Source of the DNA: Cyclobacterium plantarum
GTDB taxonomy: Bacteria; Bacteroidota; Bacteroidia; Cytophagales; Cyclobacteriaceae
Direction: 5' to 3'
Assembly (NCBI RefSeq): GCF_011290685.1
Contig: NZ_JAANYN010000003.1
Location: 231,341-295,340, forward strand
Length of the DNA stretch: 64,000 bases
Position 1 is the first letter of the stretch. Every line of letters starts with the position of its first letter. Position numbers and translations under genes: made by a program. This document shows positions 62,138-64,000 of the stretch, piece after piece. The notes beneath the pieces are model-generated. The model had not been told where the DNA came from, did not search any database, and worked only from the letters and a program-made list of their open reading frames with translations.

Positions 62138-62823
62138 TCTTTTTTCCATGCCCGGGTCATTTCTTTTTTTCCGGGAGGGCCGGGAACCTCATCCAGCTCC
62201 ATTTCCATTTTTAACAGATTTTTTTTGAGATGTCCTGCGGCACAGTAAGTGACAAATACGCCTTTTGGATTCATGCTTTCATGTATTTTTTTCAGCTGGA
62301 TATCCTCCCACAATTCAGGTTGTTTTCTGGGAGAAAAAGCATCAAAATAGACGATATCGGAGGGATACAGCTTTACATCCTGTAAGCTGACTTTTTCTTT
62401 CTTGATATTGAAATAATCGGATATCGGCTTGCCGGAATCCCATTCCATTTGATGTAACCGCTTAAAATATCCATTGTAATGCGTCAGGGTTTCATCCATC
62501 CGGGTAAAATTGAGTGCATTGTAAATCTCAGCTGGTAGGGGAAAAGGCTCTATGGTATGGTAGAGAACGGGTACCTGATTTTGTTCTGCCCAAATAAGGG
62601 TCAGCCAGGCGTTTAGTCCTGTCCCAAAGCCTACTTCAAAAATACGGATGGGAAATTTTCCGCGGTTTCTTGCATACCATGCTTCCAGCCCGTAAAGTAG
62701 GAACACATGGATGGACTCCCTGTAGGCTCCATGAGAGGAGTGGTAGCTTTCATTAATTTCGGGTAGATATACAGAATGCGAGCCGTCTTCTGTGGTAATG
62801 ATTTTGGGTGCTTTGTCAGTCAT
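62134..62823 (-). CDS. mnmD: tRNA 5-methylaminomethyl-2-thiouridine methyltransferase
   Basis: This 229-residue stand-alone MnmD (DUF752) domain makes mnm5s2U34 from nm5s2U34 in tRNA anticodons. Visible are FEVGFGTGLNAWLTL (SAM site), YFDAFSPRKQPELW and VTYCAAGHLKKNL. The MnmC oxidase domain of E. coli MnmC is absent, as is usual in Bacteroidota. It lies between ispF and the lipoprotein gene on the minus strand. Confidence 0.93.
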   Translation of the reverse strand: MTDKAPKIITTEDGSHSVYLPEINESYHSSHGAYRESIHVFLLYGLEAWYARNRGKFPIRIFEVGFGTGLNAWLTLIWAEQNQVPVLYHTIEPFPLPAEIYNALNFTRMDETLTHYNGYFKRLHQMEWDSGKPISDYFNIKKEKVSLQDVKLYPSDIVYFDAFSPRKQPELWEDIQLKKIHESMNPKGVFVTYCAAGHLKKNLLKMEMELDEVPGPPGKKEMTRAWKKE

Positions 62824-62833
62824 TGTTCTTTAA

Positions 62834-63313
62834 TTAAGGATGGATCAATGCCACACAATAGGCGGAGACCCCTTCTTCCCTGCCTACAAACCCAAGCCTT
62901 TCAGTCGTGGTGGCTTTGATGGATATCTGGCTTTCTGAAACATTCATGACTTCGGCCAAACAGGCTTTCATTTCCGGGATATAAGGATTGATTTTGGGTA
63001 ATTGGAGACAAAGTGTAACATCCAGGTTTCCCAGTTGATACCCGTTTTTTTTCAGCAAGTCCATGACCTGTTTCAATAACAATTTGCTGTCTATACCCTT
63101 GTATTGGGGGTCCTGGTCAGAAAAGTGATATCCAATATCTCTTAGATTGGCGGCACCAAGGAGGGCATCACATATCACATGAATCACCACATCAGCATCA
63201 GAATGCCCTGTAGCCCCTTTTTCATGCGATACTTGTATACCCCCCAACCAAAAAGCAGCTCCATCTTTTAGCTGATGGACATCATATCCGAATCCTACAC
63301 GGAAAGCACTCAT
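62834..63313 (-). CDS. ispF: 2-C-methyl-D-erythritol 2,4-cyclodiphosphate synthase
   Basis: IspF forms the cyclic diphosphate in the MEP isoprenoid pathway. The 159 residues are the usual length, with zinc ligands in GYDVHQL (D10, H12), the GHSDADVVIHVICDALLGA segment and the C-terminal KATTTERLGFVGREEG. It works downstream of dxs, which is 59 kb away in this window. Confidence 0.97.
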   Translation of the reverse strand: MSAFRVGFGYDVHQLKDGAAFWLGGIQVSHEKGATGHSDADVVIHVICDALLGAANLRDIGYHFSDQDPQYKGIDSKLLLKQVMDLLKKNGYQLGNLDVTLCLQLPKINPYIPEMKACLAEVMNVSESQISIKATTTERLGFVGREEGVSAYCVALIHP

Positions 63314-63361
63314 AGCTCAAGTTATTATAATTTCACATTTATTCATAGTGTCAGGTCAAAG

Positions 63362-64000
63362 CTACTCCTGGCATTTGTAATAAACCACAGCGGCGGAATT
63401 ATCATTGAGGTAGGTCTTGGCGGCCTCTTGAATTTTTTCTCCTGAAATCCCCATTTTTTTGTCATACTCCTCATTGATCAGGAAAGGATTTCCCAAATAG
63501 GCATAATACGCCAGCCGCATAGCCCTTCCCAATAAAGATACAGATTCATAGGTTTTCATGGCCTCAGTCTGGTTTTTGATTTTTTGCAATACCTGATCCG
63601 GGATGCCTTTACGTTTGAAATCATCCAAAACTTTTTCCAGCGCCATTTCACCCTGCTCCGCCGATACCCCATTTTCCAGTTTTCCGGTAACAACCAACAA
63701 TCCCGGATCAATGTTTCCCAGGACATAGGCCTGACAACTGGCAAAAACAGAACCACCCTTTACCAGTTTTTGCTCCAGTACTGCTGACCTGCCGAAACTC
63801 AAAGCATCTGTTATGAGGTCGCATGACAAGTAGCCATCCTGTAACCTTCCCGGAATGCGGTACACTTTATACAAGGCCTCAGTGGGTACCTTTCCAAAGA
63901 CTTCCTTGCTCTTTTTTCTCTGCTGCAGGGGCTCTGAGATCGGGGCAACCACAGACTGTTTTCCTGTGGGGATCTCCCCAAACCAATGTTCCACCCGCTC
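63362..64000 (-). CDS. M16 family metallopeptidase, C-terminal part
   Basis: The last 213 residues of a zinc-peptidase of the insulinase/pitrilysin (M16) family, running off the right edge of the window. The visible part matches the inactive C-terminal M16C domain (DALSFGRSAVLEQKLVKGG, KRKGIPDQVLQKIKNQTEA). The HxxEH site would lie in the missing N-terminal part. Partial at its 5' end. Confidence 0.85.
   Translation of the reverse strand, partial: ERVEHWFGEIPTGKQSVVAPISEPLQQRKKSKEVFGKVPTEALYKVYRIPGRLQDGYLSCDLITDALSFGRSAVLEQKLVKGGSVFASCQAYVLGNIDPGLLVVTGKLENGVSAEQGEMALEKVLDDFKRKGIPDQVLQKIKNQTEAMKTYESVSLLGRAMRLAYYAYLGNPFLINEEYDKKMGISGEKIQEAAKTYLNDNSAAVVYYKCQE

Overview
This 64 kb window is a chromosomal segment from a member of the Bacteroidota, most likely the order Cytophagales and plausibly the family Cyclobacteriaceae (Algoriphagus/Cyclobacterium-like). 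That placement is inferred from the gene families. The signs are two SusC/SusD outer-membrane pairs, many lipoproteins with short N-terminal lipoboxes, Bacteroidota-type -7 promoter boxes (TAnnTTTG), an S16 ribosomal protein with an Ala/Glu-rich tail, a bacterial kynurenine pathway block and a complete ebo operon. There is no phage, no complete insertion sequence and no CRISPR array.

Layout. 1-1.9 kb: an accessory strip with short inverted repeats, a Uma2 nuclease, the C-terminal remnant of a DUF4258 toxin and its intact YgiT-type zinc-finger partner. 1.9-23 kb: mostly housekeeping genes (dxs, scpA, a flippase-like membrane protein, ndk, an NrnA-type phosphoesterase, three consecutive FKBP lipoproteins, guaB, an rRNA methyltransferase, prmC, an RluD-type pseudouridine synthase), with a GH140-type glycosidase and a kynurenine block (3-hydroxyanthranilate dioxygenase, kynureninase, kynurenine monooxygenase). 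23-34 kb: a tRNA-like RNA gene with its own terminator, a 1446-residue AsmA-like protein built of regular ~175-residue repeats, pheS, two surface-glycan type genes, then tRNA-Arg(CCU) with a tandem GIY-YIG array, then the rpsP-rimM-trmD-rplS operon. 34-52.6 kb: a carbohydrate utilisation region with two SusCD pairs, a beta-propeller/cytochrome c lipoprotein, a DUF1080 lipoprotein, a DUF4432 epimerase-like protein, a cupin, a TIM-barrel isomerase and a Gfo/Idh/MocA oxidoreductase. This set is consistent with uptake of a glycoside and a 3-keto-sugar type degradation route. 52.8-59.5 kb: the complete eboABCDEF operon. 59.5-64 kb: a TMEM220 protein, a PfkB sugar/adenosine kinase, a small exported Cys-rich protein, then mnmD, ispF and the end of an M16 peptidase on the minus strand.

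Most notable items. (1) At 30534-31484 a 317-bp unit is repeated three times in tandem. Each unit carries nucleotides 1-36 of tRNA-Arg(CCU), ending exactly at the last anticodon base, followed six bases later by a GIY-YIG endonuclease gene. The array ends in one intact tRNA-Arg gene. This looks like a compact endonuclease element that targets the tRNA anticodon and restores the gene. (2) At 22985-23126 there is an RNA gene with every hallmark of a leucine-type tRNA, but with a GUC anticodon, a pyrimidine at position 37 and a variable arm enlarged by about 60 nt of folded sequence; a strong intrinsic terminator follows it directly. (3) The giant AsmA-like protein has seven evenly spaced repeats, which suggests a repeating beta-groove lipid-transfer bridge. 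(4) The ebo operon and the glycoside cluster are complete and adjacent.
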